Assembly (NCBI RefSeq): GCF_019468465.1
Contig: NZ_CP080519.1
Span: 372,001 to 436,000, forward strand
From: Amycolatopsis sp. DSM 110486
GTDB taxonomy: Bacteria; Actinomycetota; Actinomycetes; Mycobacteriales; Pseudonocardiaceae
Length of the DNA: 64,000 bases
Reading direction: 5' to 3'
Position 1 is the stretch's first letter, and the number at the start of each line of letters is the position of its first letter. This document shows, in pieces, positions 1 to 8,200 of the stretch. The position numbers were made by a program, and so were the translations under genes. The notes below the pieces were generated by a model that saw nothing but the letters and a program-made list of their open reading frames with translations, had not been told where the DNA came from and searched no databases.

Positions 1-804
1 CCCAGCCTGCGCCACCCCATGGTCAACGCCGCGGCCACGGCCACCCTCGCCGCGCTCGCCCCCGGCCGCGTGGCGGTCGCGTTCGGCACCGGCTTCTCCG
101 GTCGTCGCGCGATGGGGTACGGCGCCGTGCGCTGGGCGTTCATGGAGTCCTACCTCCGCGCGTACCGCGGGCTGCTGCGCGGCGAAACCGTGGAGTGGGA
201 AGGCGCGCGGATGCGAATGCTGCACCCCGACGGCCACGCTCCGGCGCGGCCCGTCGACGTGCCGATCCTCGTCGGCGCGCTCGGCCCCAAGGGCAACAAG
301 GTCGCGACCGAGCTCGGCGACGGCCTGTTCGCCACGCTGCAGACGCCCGAGTTCATGAAGGACCACCCCTGGGTCGCGTTCCTCGAATGGGGCACGGTGC
401 TCGACGAGGGTGAACCCACCGACTCCGCCCACGCACGCTCGGCCGCCGGCCCGGGCTGGGCGCTGTCCTTCCACGGCGCCTACGAGTTCGGCGGCCCCGA
501 CGCGGTGCGCACATTGCCCGGCGGGGCGGAATGGCTCGAGGTGGTGGAAAAAACACCGGAGGAACACCGGCACCTCACCATCCACTCAGGACACTGCGTC
601 GACCTCAACGAAGCCGACGGCGCCGCCTGGCAGGCCGGCGGCAACTCCACGCTGCGCGAGGTGACGCTGAGCGGGACCCGCGACGAGGTCCGCCGCAAGG
701 TCGACGACTACGCCTCGCGCGGCGTCACCGAGATCGTTTTCCAGCCATGCGGGCCCGATATCCAGGGCGAGCTCGAGCGTTTCCTCGACGCCGCCGCCGG
801 CTGA
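1..804 (+). CDS. LLM-class (F420/flavin-dependent) oxidoreductase, 5' end outside window
   Basis: This is the C-terminal part (about 267 codons) of a luciferase-like monooxygenase. The reading frame is open from base 1, and the ATG at 19 falls inside a conserved block (RHPMVNAAATATL then LAPGRVAVAFGTG), so the true start lies upstream. The family uses F420H2 or FMNH2 to oxidise or reduce small organic molecules in the cytosol; members are about 330 residues. The C-terminal TLSGTRDEVRRKVDDYASRG segment is the usual closing helix. It is followed after 29 bases by the SMP-30 gene on the same strand, so the two may be co-transcribed. The substrate cannot be told. Confidence 0.85.
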   Translation, partial: PSLRHPMVNAAATATLAALAPGRVAVAFGTGFSGRRAMGYGAVRWAFMESYLRAYRGLLRGETVEWEGARMRMLHPDGHAPARPVDVPILVGALGPKGNKVATELGDGLFATLQTPEFMKDHPWVAFLEWGTVLDEGEPTDSAHARSAAGPGWALSFHGAYEFGGPDAVRTLPGGAEWLEVVEKTPEEHRHLTIHSGHCVDLNEADGAAWQAGGNSTLREVTLSGTRDEVRRKVDDYASRGVTEIVFQPCGPDIQGELERFLDAAAG

Positions 805-833
805 CCCGAATCCACATCGTCCACGGGGGAATC

Positions 834-1727
834 ATGAGCCGCGAAACGACTACCGTCCTAGAAGGACTGTCCTACCTGGAGTGCCCACGCTGGCACGAAA
901 ACCGCATCTGGTTCGCCGATTTCTACACCTACCGCGTGTGTTCGGCCGCCGAAGACGGCACCGACCTGCGCACAGAAGCCGAGGTTCCGCACCAGCCGTC
1001 GGGCCTCGGCTGGCTGCCCGACGGCCGGCTCCTGGTCGTGTCGATGCGCGACCGCCTGCTGCTGCGCCGCGAGCCGGACGGCACGCTCGTGCCCCACGCG
1101 GACCTCTCCGGCCACGTCAAGGGCCACCCCAACGACATGGTCGTCGACGCCCGCGGCCGCGCCTTCGTCGGCGAGTTCGGCTTCGACCTCATGGGCGGCG
1201 CGCCGCTCGAATCCGCGTCGCTGCTGCGCGCCGACCCGGACGGCACCGTCACCACCGTCGCGCGGGACCTGTGGTTCCCCAACGGAAGCGTGCTCACCGA
1301 CGACGGCGTGCTCCTGGTCAACGAGACCTTCGGCAACCGCGTCACGGCGTTCGACGTCGCCGACGACGGGTCCTTGGCCAACCGGCGGATCTGGGCGCAG
1401 TTCGGTGACCTGCCGACCGGCGCGGATCTCCCGGCCGCGATCGCGCAGCTGGTCGTCGGCCCCGACGGCTGCTGCCTCGACGCCGAGGGCGCGCTCTGGA
1501 TCGCCGACGCCGTGGGGGCCCGGGTGATCCGCGTGCGCGAGGGCGGCGAGATCACCGACGAGATCCCCACGGGCACCGGGGTGTTCGCCTGCATGCTCGG
1601 CAGCGCCGACGGCCGCACCCTCTACCTGTGCACCGCCCCCGACTTCGACGAGAACGCCCGCAAGAACGCCCGCGAAGGCCGCCTCGCCGCGGCCCGGGTG
1701 GACGTGCCCCACGCCGGGCTTCCCTGA
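834..1727 (+). CDS. SMP-30/gluconolactonase/LRE-like lactonase
   Basis: A 297-residue six-bladed beta-propeller of the SMP-30/gluconolactonase family, which hydrolyses lactones using one divalent metal. Family blocks are visible: YLECPRW with the probable metal-binding Glu, HPNDMVVDARGRAFVGEFG, FPNGSVLTDDG with the metal-binding Asn, and PDGCCLDAEGALWIAD with the acidic ligand. The ATG at 834 was chosen because it begins the homologous region and follows GGGGGA; the frame runs open further upstream without homology. The gene lies 29 bases after an LLM oxidoreductase, suggesting oxidation of a substrate and opening of the resulting lactone (inference). It converges on the P450 gene, with 4 bases between stops. 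Confidence 0.85.
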   Translation: MSRETTTVLEGLSYLECPRWHENRIWFADFYTYRVCSAAEDGTDLRTEAEVPHQPSGLGWLPDGRLLVVSMRDRLLLRREPDGTLVPHADLSGHVKGHPNDMVVDARGRAFVGEFGFDLMGGAPLESASLLRADPDGTVTTVARDLWFPNGSVLTDDGVLLVNETFGNRVTAFDVADDGSLANRRIWAQFGDLPTGADLPAAIAQLVVGPDGCCLDAEGALWIADAVGARVIRVREGGEITDEIPTGTGVFACMLGSADGRTLYLCTAPDFDENARKNAREGRLAAARVDVPHAGLP

Positions 1728-1731
1728 CCCG

Positions 1732-2934
1732 TCAGGGTTCCAGCCGCACCGGCAGCCGCGCCTTGCCGGAGAACACGGTGGTGGGCAACGGTTCCAGCGT
1801 CTCCCCCGGCTCGGCGAGCTCGAGGCCGGGGAAGCGGTCGAAGAGCGCGGACACGGCGACCGCCGCCTCGGTGAGGCCGAGCGCCCCGGCGATGCAGCGG
1901 TGCGCGCCGTGGCCGAAGGCGAGGTGGTCTTTGTCCGGGCGGTGGACGTCGAAGGCCTCGGGCGTTTCGCCGTGGCGGCGAGGGTCGCGCCCGGCCGCGC
2001 CGAAGCCCAGGAGGATGGCCTCGCCGCGTCGGATGAGGACGCCTTCGCCGAGATCGATGTCCTCGACGGCGTAGCGCAACGGCATGTGCTGCACGGGAGC
2101 GTCGGCGCGCAACGTCTCGTCGAGGGCTTCCGGCCACGGCGTCTGTCCGTTGAGGACCGACGCTCGCTGGTCCGGGTGAGTGGCGAGGTCGAAGACCGCG
2201 TTGGTGATCAGGCCGGTCGTCGACGGGATACCGCCGGCGATGGTCACGGCGAGGGCGAGGACGCGTTCCACTTCGGTGAGGTCGGCCGCTTCGACCAGGG
2301 TGGTGGCCAGGTCGTCGCCGGGAGTGTCGCGTTTGCTCGCGAGCAGTGCGCCCAGGAACCGCATCACTTCGGCCACGCCGGCCGCCGCTTCCTCCCGGTC
2401 TTCCGACGGTGTCAGCAGCCGGCCGATGACGGCGGCCATCTCGGCCCACGCGGCGGGGGCGACGCCGAACAGATCACTCAACGTCTCGCATGCGACGACG
2501 TACGCGTATTGAGCCCGGACATCGACGACCTCCCCGGCCGCCGCGAGCCCGGCGAGGAGGTGCTCGACGCGCTCACGCAGGCGCGCCTCCAGCGGCCGCG
2601 ACCGCTGCGGCCCGAACGCGGCCGCCATGATCGTGCGCAGCCGCCGGTGGTCGGCGCCGTACGCGTTGAGCACGGTCGGCGCGATCAGGAACGGGGCCAG
2701 CGGCCAGTCCGCAGCCACCTCGGCGAGTCCGGGCCAGTGCTGCCGCGCGTCGCGGGACACCCGGTCGTCGGCGGCCAGGCTCTTCACGAGGTCGTACCGG
2801 GTGACCGACCACGCGGTGATCCCGCCGGACAGGTCCACTCGCACGGCCGGCCCTTCCTCCCGAAGCCGGTCGGCGTCCGCGTGGACGGACCGCCCGGTGA
2901 GGTCGAAGGGACACGTCTGCGGAACTGCGGTCAT
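1732..2934 (-). CDS. cytochrome P450
   Basis: A complete 400-residue bacterial class I P450. The heme-binding loop FGHGAHRCIAG with its cysteine ligand lies near the C terminus, the K-helix ExxR is present as ETLR, and the I helix reads AGGIPSTTG, where the usual acid/alcohol pair is replaced by Pro-Ser before TT. The start at MTAVPQ is set by GAAGGAAG seven bases upstream; an in-frame start 11 codons earlier lacks such a site. No ferredoxin or ferredoxin reductase is adjacent. It follows the methyltransferase on the same strand after 144 bases that contain a hairpin, so the two are probably transcribed separately but may share control. The substrate is unknown. Confidence 0.92.
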   Translation of the reverse strand: MTAVPQTCPFDLTGRSVHADADRLREEGPAVRVDLSGGITAWSVTRYDLVKSLAADDRVSRDARQHWPGLAEVAADWPLAPFLIAPTVLNAYGADHRRLRTIMAAAFGPQRSRPLEARLRERVEHLLAGLAAAGEVVDVRAQYAYVVACETLSDLFGVAPAAWAEMAAVIGRLLTPSEDREEAAAGVAEVMRFLGALLASKRDTPGDDLATTLVEAADLTEVERVLALAVTIAGGIPSTTGLITNAVFDLATHPDQRASVLNGQTPWPEALDETLRADAPVQHMPLRYAVEDIDLGEGVLIRRGEAILLGFGAAGRDPRRHGETPEAFDVHRPDKDHLAFGHGAHRCIAGALGLTEAAVAVSALFDRFPGLELAEPGETLEPLPTTVFSGKARLPVRLEP

Positions 2935-3041
2935 CGGAAGACTTCCTTCGGAACAGGGCCGGATCACTGACGCACATTTTTCGCGGCTCGGCGACCAGGA
3001 GTTGTCCGATTGCGCACCGCCTTTGCGCGCCCGCGCACAAA

Positions 3042-3068
3042 GGCCGGACGCCGGAATCGCGTCCGGCC
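3042..3068 (-). terminator. intrinsic terminator of the methyltransferase
   Basis: GGCCGGACGC at 3042-3051 pairs perfectly with GCGTCCGGCC at 3059-3068 around a 7-base loop. It lies 11 bases beyond the methyltransferase stop on the minus strand. There is no clear U tract, as is common in actinomycetes. Confidence 0.7.
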
Positions 3069-3078
3069 GGTGAAGTTC

Positions 3079-4100
3079 TCACACCGCCTGTGCTTCGATC
3101 ACCGCGTAGGGCGCCTGCAGGTGCGTGAGCTTGGTGCGGCGCAACCCCGCCTCGCTCAGGAGCGCGTCGAACTCGGCCAGCGACCGTTCCCGGCCGGGCA
3201 GCATGGTCAGCATGTTCAGATCCATCAACGCGCCGATGCCCGGGTCGGCGGCCTCGCCCAGCACGATCTCGACGATCGCGAGGCGCCCGCCGGGCGTGAG
3301 CGACTCGCGGCAGTTGCGCAGGAGCCGCACGTTCTCCTCGTCGCTCCAGTCGTGGAGGATGAACTTGAGCAGGTAGAGGTCGGCCGCCGGCACTGCCTCG
3401 AAGAAGTCGCCCTCCAGCGCGGAAAACCAGTCCGCCAGCCCACGCACGTCCGCTTCCGAACGTGCGTCCGGCACCGCGTGTGGCAATTCCACCACGGACC
3501 CGAGCAGGTGCGGGTGCTCCACCATCAGGGAGAGCACGAACGCGCCGTTCGCACCGCCGAGGTCGGCCACGGTCTTCGTGGCGCTGACGTCGAGCACCGG
3601 CACGGCCTCGGCGATCACCGGGGTCGACAGGTCGGTCACCGCCTTCGAGAACAGGGCGCCTTCCTCGGAGTTCTTGGTGAAGTACTCGAAGATGCTGCAC
3701 CCCAGGGCCGACTCGACCCGCGACGATCCGGTGCGCACGACCTCGGTGAACGCGCCCCACGGCTGCCAGTGCCCGGGCGCGGCCCACGCGCGGGCGAGGT
3801 GGCCCAGCGAGTTCGGCGCGCGGGGCAGCAGGGTCGCCAGCAGCGGCGTCGCGACGAACTCGCCGGCGGCGTGGGTGACCAGGCCGAGCGTGACGCCGGC
3901 CCGCAGGAGCCGGTAGGTGGCGGCCGCGTCGGCGTTCTCCTGCTCGGCGACATAGCCGGCCGTCCGCGGTGCTCCCGCCAGGTGCCGGGCGATGTTCAGC
4001 TCGGCGAACGTCGCGGTGATCTGGGTAAGAAGCCTCCGGTGACCATGCCGAGCATGGTCGTGAAGTCCTCGGCCGTGGGTGACGGGGTGTTCGCGGGCAT
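3079..4100 (-). pseudogene. SAM-dependent O-methyltransferase with a frameshift near its N terminus
   Basis: A DnrK/TcmN-type small-molecule O-methyltransferase. The C-terminal part shows the SAM site VADLGGANGAFVLSLM and the motif LHDWSDEENVRLLRNC followed by LTPGGRLAIVEIV. The natural start is the ATG at 4100 (MPANTPSPTAEDF), which has AGAAGGGG upstream. That frame reads through GMVTGGFL and is then lost at about 4022-4032; the remaining protein continues as QITATFAELNIARHL in another frame. One missing base would join the halves into about 340 residues, the family length. It is either a true inactivating mutation or a sequence error. The glycine loop has Ala for the third Gly. It is divergent from the AraC regulator at 4401. 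Confidence 0.75.
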
Positions 4101-4400
4101 GCTGCCCCTTCTCGGATCGGATTCGTTCGGGCTGGGGGCGGCCGGCGTCGCCTCGCCGGCTCCAGCAGGCGGACGAAGAACGCTTCCCCGGATCGTCCGG
4201 CCTGCTGCCGGCTCGAAGGCAACCATCGACACGCAGTCCGGACTTGTCCGATCGCGAACAGAACTTGATCGGCTGCGAACGCGATGTCCGGTCGGCCACC
4301 CCCGTCTGGCGGAGCGCGCAGAGTGCGGCGCCGACGCGGGCGGAGGGCGGTTCGGCGCCCTACGCTGCCGTGATCAGCACGTTTCCCCCGAGGAGGTCGC
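4101..4400. promoter_or_regulatory. divergent control region, methyltransferase / AraC regulator
   Basis: About 300 bases without a gene between divergent starts. TTGTCCGATCGCG at 4244-4256 nearly repeats TTGTCCGATTGCG at 3002-3014 in front of the P450, in the same orientation, which suggests a shared operator. GAGGAGG just before 4401 is the ribosome binding site of the AraC gene. No clear sigma-70 boxes are visible. Confidence 0.4.
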
Positions 4401-5354
4401 ATGGGGGCTCCGACGGCAACGCCTTCGGCGCTCGAGTTCGAGGACTGGCACGACCAGGTCTGCCGGCTCGTGCCGCTGAAAGCCGGCTGCGCCGACGACG
4501 CCGCGGCCTTCGCCGGCACCGTCGAGTCGACGACGCTCGGCTCGGTGCTGCTCACGACCGTGTCCGCTTCAGAGGGGTTCGTCGAGCGCACGCGCCGGCA
4601 GATCCGGTCCGACGACGTCGCCGTGTACAAGTTCGGGCTGCAGGTCGGCGGGACGTGCGTGCTCGAACAGGACGGCCGCCAGGCCTTCCTGAAGCCGGGT
4701 GACCTGGCGATCTACGACACGTCGCGACCGTACCGGATCTCGCTCGCCGAGGACTTCCGGATGACGGTGGCGATCTTCTCGCGTGAGCTGGTGCAGCTCC
4801 CCCGGGCCGACCTGGCCGAGGCCACCGCGGTCCGGTTTCCCGGCAGCACGGGCATGTTCTCGCTCGTCGCGCCCCTGCTGGCGGGGCTGGGGCGGGACGT
4901 CGGCCCGGCGACGACGTTCACCGCGAACCACCTCGGCGACGCCGTCGTGGACCTGACGACCGCGGCCTTCGCCCAGCTGATGCAGCGTTCCGTCGACGGC
5001 GAGTCGTCCGCGTCCCAGCGCGCGCTGCTCGCCGGGGCCACGAAGTTCATCGACGAACACCTGCACGATCCGGACCTGTCCACCCAGCTGATCGCGGACG
5101 CGCATTTCGTGTCCACTCGCCACCTTCAGAAGGTGTTCGAGTCCCAAGGCACGTCGGTCGCCGCGCGGATCCGCACACGGCGGCTGGAACGCTGCCGACA
5201 CGATCTCACCGCGCCCCAGCAACGGCACGTGCCGATCGCCGCCATCGGGCGGCGGTGGGGGTTCTCGGATGCCGCACACTTCTCCCGCTTGTTCCGCAGT
5301 ACTTATGGCCGTTCTCCGCGCGAATACCGCCGCGACAGCGTGCTCGCCGAATAA
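4401..5354 (+). CDS. AraC-family transcriptional regulator
   Basis: A 317-residue regulator with an N-terminal AraC-binding-like sensor domain (residues about 20-190) and a C-terminal double HTH. The HTH reads STQLIADAHFVSTRHLQKVF for the first helix pair and AAIGRRWGFSDAAHFSRLFR with YGRSPREYRR for the second, the classic AraC signature. The start is fixed by GAGGAGGTCGC immediately before the ATG. It is divergent from the frameshifted methyltransferase and two genes from the P450, so it probably controls them; the shared 13-base element in front of both fits this. The ligand is unknown. Confidence 0.9.
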   Translation: MGAPTATPSALEFEDWHDQVCRLVPLKAGCADDAAAFAGTVESTTLGSVLLTTVSASEGFVERTRRQIRSDDVAVYKFGLQVGGTCVLEQDGRQAFLKPGDLAIYDTSRPYRISLAEDFRMTVAIFSRELVQLPRADLAEATAVRFPGSTGMFSLVAPLLAGLGRDVGPATTFTANHLGDAVVDLTTAAFAQLMQRSVDGESSASQRALLAGATKFIDEHLHDPDLSTQLIADAHFVSTRHLQKVFESQGTSVAARIRTRRLERCRHDLTAPQQRHVPIAAIGRRWGFSDAAHFSRLFRSTYGRSPREYRRDSVLAE

Positions 5355-5432
5355 CAAAGCTCAGCGATGACGTACAACCACAGCGTCATCCGACGGGCGC
5401 GGTGAGCGGGTGCCGGAATCTAACTTGATCTT

Positions 5433-5966
5433 GTGAATGATCCCCACAACCGACGTCCGTTTCCGAACACAACGCGTGCGATCACGATCATGCTCGCCGC
5501 TCTCGCGGTGGGCCTTGTGAGTGCGTGTTCAAAGCCCACCACCCCGACCGCCGCTGCCCCGAGCCCACCACCCCAGCCGGCGCCCGCCGCGGCCGCGACC
5601 AGCTGGTCGCCGGCACCCGTGGTGCCGCTCGCCTCCCAGCCGCCGCCGGCGCTGGTCGTGGACAGTCCCCTGCCCGACCAGCTCGCCATGGGGCTGGTGG
5701 TGATCCGCTACCGCGCGGAGAATCTGCGGATCGTGCCCGTGTACGGACCCGCCGCGCTCGACGTGTCGCCGCGGATCGGCCACATCCACGTGACCGTGGA
5801 CGACGCGCCGTGGCACTGGGCCGACGCGAGCGGCGAGCCGCTGATCCTCCAGAGCCTGCCGCCGGGGCCGCACAAGGTGTGGATCGGGCTGGCGGACCCG
5901 ACGCACAAGATCCTCGACAGCAAGACGGTCGCCTTCACCGTCCCACCCCACGCCGGCGGCCACTAG
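5433..5966 (+). CDS. DUF6130-like lipoprotein
   Basis: A 177-residue secreted lipoprotein. The N terminus has a charged stretch, a hydrophobic segment (ITIMLAALAVGLVSA) and a lipobox ending in Cys (LVSAC), then a Pro/Ala-rich linker of about 35 residues. The folded domain (residues about 75-175) carries GHIHVTVDDAPWHWADASG and LPPGPHKVWIGLADPTHK, recalling small extracytoplasmic beta proteins annotated as DUF6130. The GTG at 5433 is used because the signal peptide begins there. Function is unknown; the His-rich core might bind metal (inference). It converges on the hydrolase at 5988. Confidence 0.75.
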   Translation: MNDPHNRRPFPNTTRAITIMLAALAVGLVSACSKPTTPTAAAPSPPPQPAPAAAATSWSPAPVVPLASQPPPALVVDSPLPDQLAMGLVVIRYRAENLRIVPVYGPAALDVSPRIGHIHVTVDDAPWHWADASGEPLILQSLPPGPHKVWIGLADPTHKILDSKTVAFTVPPHAGGH

Positions 5967-5987
5967 CCGACGGCCCGCACGCCGGGC

Positions 5988-6827
5988 TCAGGCGGCGAAC
6001 TCCACGATCAGCCGCGCCAGCTCGTCCGGCTGGTCCTCCGGCACGAAGGCGCCCGAATCGGCGACCGTGACCAGCCGGGCGTCGGGCAGGACAGCCGCGA
6101 GACGGTCGAAGAGCGAAGCGGGGAAGATCCGGTCGTCGGCCGCGCGGACCAGCAGCACGGGCTTGCCGAAACCGGGCAGTGCCTCGGCGGCGGCCAGCGT
6201 GTACCGGGGGTGCACGCCGAGGAGGAACCGGCGCAGGTCCCGGCGGATCTCGCCGCTGTCGTAGACCGGACGCAGGTAGGAGTCCAGCACCTCGGCGGGG
6301 ATCCCGCGCTTGGCCAACGCGCCGAACGCCGACGACTGCCGCTGCACGATCGGCAGCCGCAACAGCCGGCTGCCGATCCAGGCCGCACCGGACAGGCGCA
6401 TCAGCCGCGGCAGCGCGTCGAACGGTGCGGGGAAGAACTCCTCGAACGCGTCACACGGCGTGAGCACGACCCGGCCGATCCGACCCGGGTTTTCCGTCAT
6501 GAGGATCTGGGTCAGTGCCCCGCCGGTGTCGTTGGCGACCACGGTCACGTCAGTGAGGTCGAGCGCGTCGAGGAACTCCCCGATCAAGCGGGCGACGCCG
6601 GGCGGTGTCAGGTCCGCATCCGGCGCCAGGGGCACGCGGTGCGCACCGAGCGGCCAATCCGGCGCGAGACATCGAAACCCCGCGTCGGCGACGGCCGGCA
6701 CGACCTTGCGCCACAGGTTCGCGTTGACGAGCAGCCCGTGTACGAACACCACCGCCGGACCCGACCCACGCTCGGAGTACGCGACCCGCCCGCCGGGCAG
6801 GGCCACGCTCTTGCCGGTGCCGAGCAT
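5988..6827 (-). CDS. alpha/beta hydrolase with Asp nucleophile and missing catalytic His
   Basis: A 279-residue alpha/beta hydrolase. The oxyanion region VFVHGLLVNANLW and the nucleophile elbow VVANDTGGAL are clear; the nucleophile is Asp, as in haloalkane dehalogenase relatives. Near the C terminus, where the family has a GHF motif carrying the catalytic His, this protein reads DSGAFVPEDQPDELA with GCC (Ala) instead of a His codon. It may be inactive, use another base, or hold a covalent intermediate. The start at 6827 (MLGTGKS) is preferred because GAGGAGG lies six bases upstream; longer in-frame starts lack a site. Confidence 0.85.
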   Translation of the reverse strand: MLGTGKSVALPGGRVAYSERGSGPAVVFVHGLLVNANLWRKVVPAVADAGFRCLAPDWPLGAHRVPLAPDADLTPPGVARLIGEFLDALDLTDVTVVANDTGGALTQILMTENPGRIGRVVLTPCDAFEEFFPAPFDALPRLMRLSGAAWIGSRLLRLPIVQRQSSAFGALAKRGIPAEVLDSYLRPVYDSGEIRRDLRRFLLGVHPRYTLAAAEALPGFGKPVLLVRAADDRIFPASLFDRLAAVLPDARLVTVADSGAFVPEDQPDELARLIVEFAA

Positions 6828-6944
6828 GCCGGCCTCCTCGGTGCTCGACGGTGCCGACAGTCCTTTGTGGATCATGCCGGTGCCACCATCGTCACAGAAC
6901 ACCGCGCGGCCTTCAACACACCTACCCCCATTCCAGGGTGGACC

Positions 6945-7140
6945 TCAGGCCGGCGCGGGGATTTCGAGGTCGTCGAACCCGGGGATGAACATCACGACGC
7001 GGGTGATGAGCTCACCCTCGAACGTCAGCACGTCCCACCCGGTGATGGGCTCGGTTCGCCCGGGCACGGGTTGGCTCTGGGGTGACGGCGATCATCCAGG
7101 CAGACAGGTGCCCCTTGACCAGCTGGTCGACGTCTTCCAT
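6945..7140 (-). pseudogene. remnant of an NTF2/SnoaL-like gene
   Basis: Two pieces of one small gene survive. MEDVDQLVKGHLSAW at 7140 downward is a typical N terminus of an NTF2-like protein. In a shifted frame the C terminus EPITGWDVLTFEGELITRVV through PGFDDLEIPAPA ends at 6945. About 60-70 middle codons are missing. The full family (about 120 residues) covers small isomerases, cyclases and non-catalytic domains. It lies on the same strand as the hydrolase at 5988-6827 and may once have been co-transcribed with it. Confidence 0.6.
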
Positions 7141-7377
7141 CCGCGCTCTCCTCGTCCGCGGGTCCGAGATCCAGAGAAGCACGAATTTAGGGGACATGTC
7201 AACCAAACCGTACTGCAGGCGTGACCGGTCGGTAAATAATCATGACGACCGGGTCTTCCGGGCCGACGTGCGCCGGATCACGGATCATCCCGATTGTCGC
7301 CTGATGGAAGGCTTTTCTCCGCGGGCGGCGTCGGTCTAGGATGGACGATTCTCCTGGGGGAGGAGGGTGGGCGAGGG
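7141..7377. other. intergenic region without recognisable gene
   Basis: No protein with family features is seen. GACCGGTCG at 7222-7230 and CGACCGG further on (about 7247-7253) form an imperfect inverted repeat around an AT-rich centre (GTAAATAATCATGA). This could be an operator for the gene at 7378 or for the decayed gene. AGGAGG near 7361 is the likely ribosome binding site for the next gene. Confidence 0.35.
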
Positions 7378-7812
7378 ATGTTCCAGATTCCGGTGACCGC
7401 GGACATGCGGCGGTGGACGGTCCGGCTGTGCGTGGACGTCGCGGAGTTCGCGTGCACACCGCTGGTCGAGGACCACACGGCGGCGCGCGCGCTGCCTCGG
7501 ACCTGGGACGGGCGCGGGCTCGGACTGCCGGAGCACGACGTCGCGGGGTTCGCCGCGGCGCTGGGCGAGATCATGAAGACGCCGCTGTTCTGGCGGGCCT
7601 ACCGCGGCACCGCTCGCGGCCCGGAGCAGCTGTGGGCCGAGCCGCACCGGGACGACGAGGACGGGTTCGTGTACCTGAGCGGGCCGTGCGGTGAGACGTC
7701 CGAGGTCGTCGGCTACCGCCCCGTCTACAGCTTCACCATCGCGCTGGCCGACCTGCGCGGGCTACGGATCCGGCTGGCCGCGTACCTGCGCGACAGCCTC
7801 GTCCGCGCCTGA
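7378..7812 (+). CDS. hypothetical protein, 144 aa
   Basis: No family is recognised. The 144-residue product is soluble, acidic to neutral, without signal peptide or membrane segment. It starts MFQIPVTADMRRW and contains conserved-looking aromatic and acidic segments (TPLFWRAYRG, LSGPCGETSEVVGYRP). The ATG at 7378 was chosen because upstream in-frame sequence is not protein-like and AGGAGGG lies about 11 bases before it. Codon use matches neighbouring genes, so it is likely real. It is followed by another small hypothetical gene on the same strand. Confidence 0.6.
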   Translation: MFQIPVTADMRRWTVRLCVDVAEFACTPLVEDHTAARALPRTWDGRGLGLPEHDVAGFAAALGEIMKTPLFWRAYRGTARGPEQLWAEPHRDDEDGFVYLSGPCGETSEVVGYRPVYSFTIALADLRGLRIRLAAYLRDSLVRA

Positions 7813-7854
7813 TCGTTATCCCGGTTCAGCGGGTCGGGTGGGAGGGTGAGCGAC

Positions 7855-8160
7855 ATGGACGACCAGTGGCGATCCGTGGACGACCTGGACGCCGACCCCG
7901 CGTGGTCGGTCACGCGCAGCCCGACGCACGGGCAGTGGCTCACGGCGGAGTGGGCGTCTGGACGGTGGCTGGTCGGCCTGACCCCCGTCGACTCCGGCGT
8001 GGTGGCGGCCATCCTCTGGTCCGGCGACGACGTGATCGGCCACGCGCGTGGCAGCGAAGCGGCGATGTGCGCGACCTGCCGGACCTGGATCCACGGCCTG
8101 CGCACGCAGGACGCCGCACCGGCACCCGGCCGGCGCGACGCCGCCGAGCTCAACGTCTGA
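7855..8160 (+). CDS. hypothetical protein, 101 aa, with CxxC
   Basis: An unrecognised small soluble protein. It is rich in Trp and Asp in the first half (DDQWRSVDDLDADPAW) and has one CxxC in the second half (MCATCRTWIHG), which could bind a metal. The ATG at 7855 sits about ten bases after GGGAGG; the GTG at 7846 is too close to that site. It follows the hypothetical gene at 7378 by 42 bases and is probably in the same transcript. It converges on the amidohydrolase at 8201. Confidence 0.55.
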   Translation: MDDQWRSVDDLDADPAWSVTRSPTHGQWLTAEWASGRWLVGLTPVDSGVVAAILWSGDDVIGHARGSEAAMCATCRTWIHGLRTQDAAPAPGRRDAAELNV

Positions 8161-8200
8161 CGATCGTCAGCGTGCCACCCCCGCCGGAGGGGCCGGCCGG

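Noticed and set aside
1732..4100. P450 plus O-methyltransferase as part of a natural-product cluster
   Set aside because: No synthase, scaffold or transporter gene is adjacent. The pair alone is not enough to claim a biosynthetic cluster.
2573..4630. A 685-codon minus-strand frame over the P450, methyltransferase and AraC genes
   Set aside because: It is a shadow with biased Arg/Pro/Ala composition and no family motif.
7222..7254. Imperfect inverted repeat as a defined operator
   Set aside because: The right arm carries an extra base and no second copy exists. It is only noted within the intergenic entry.
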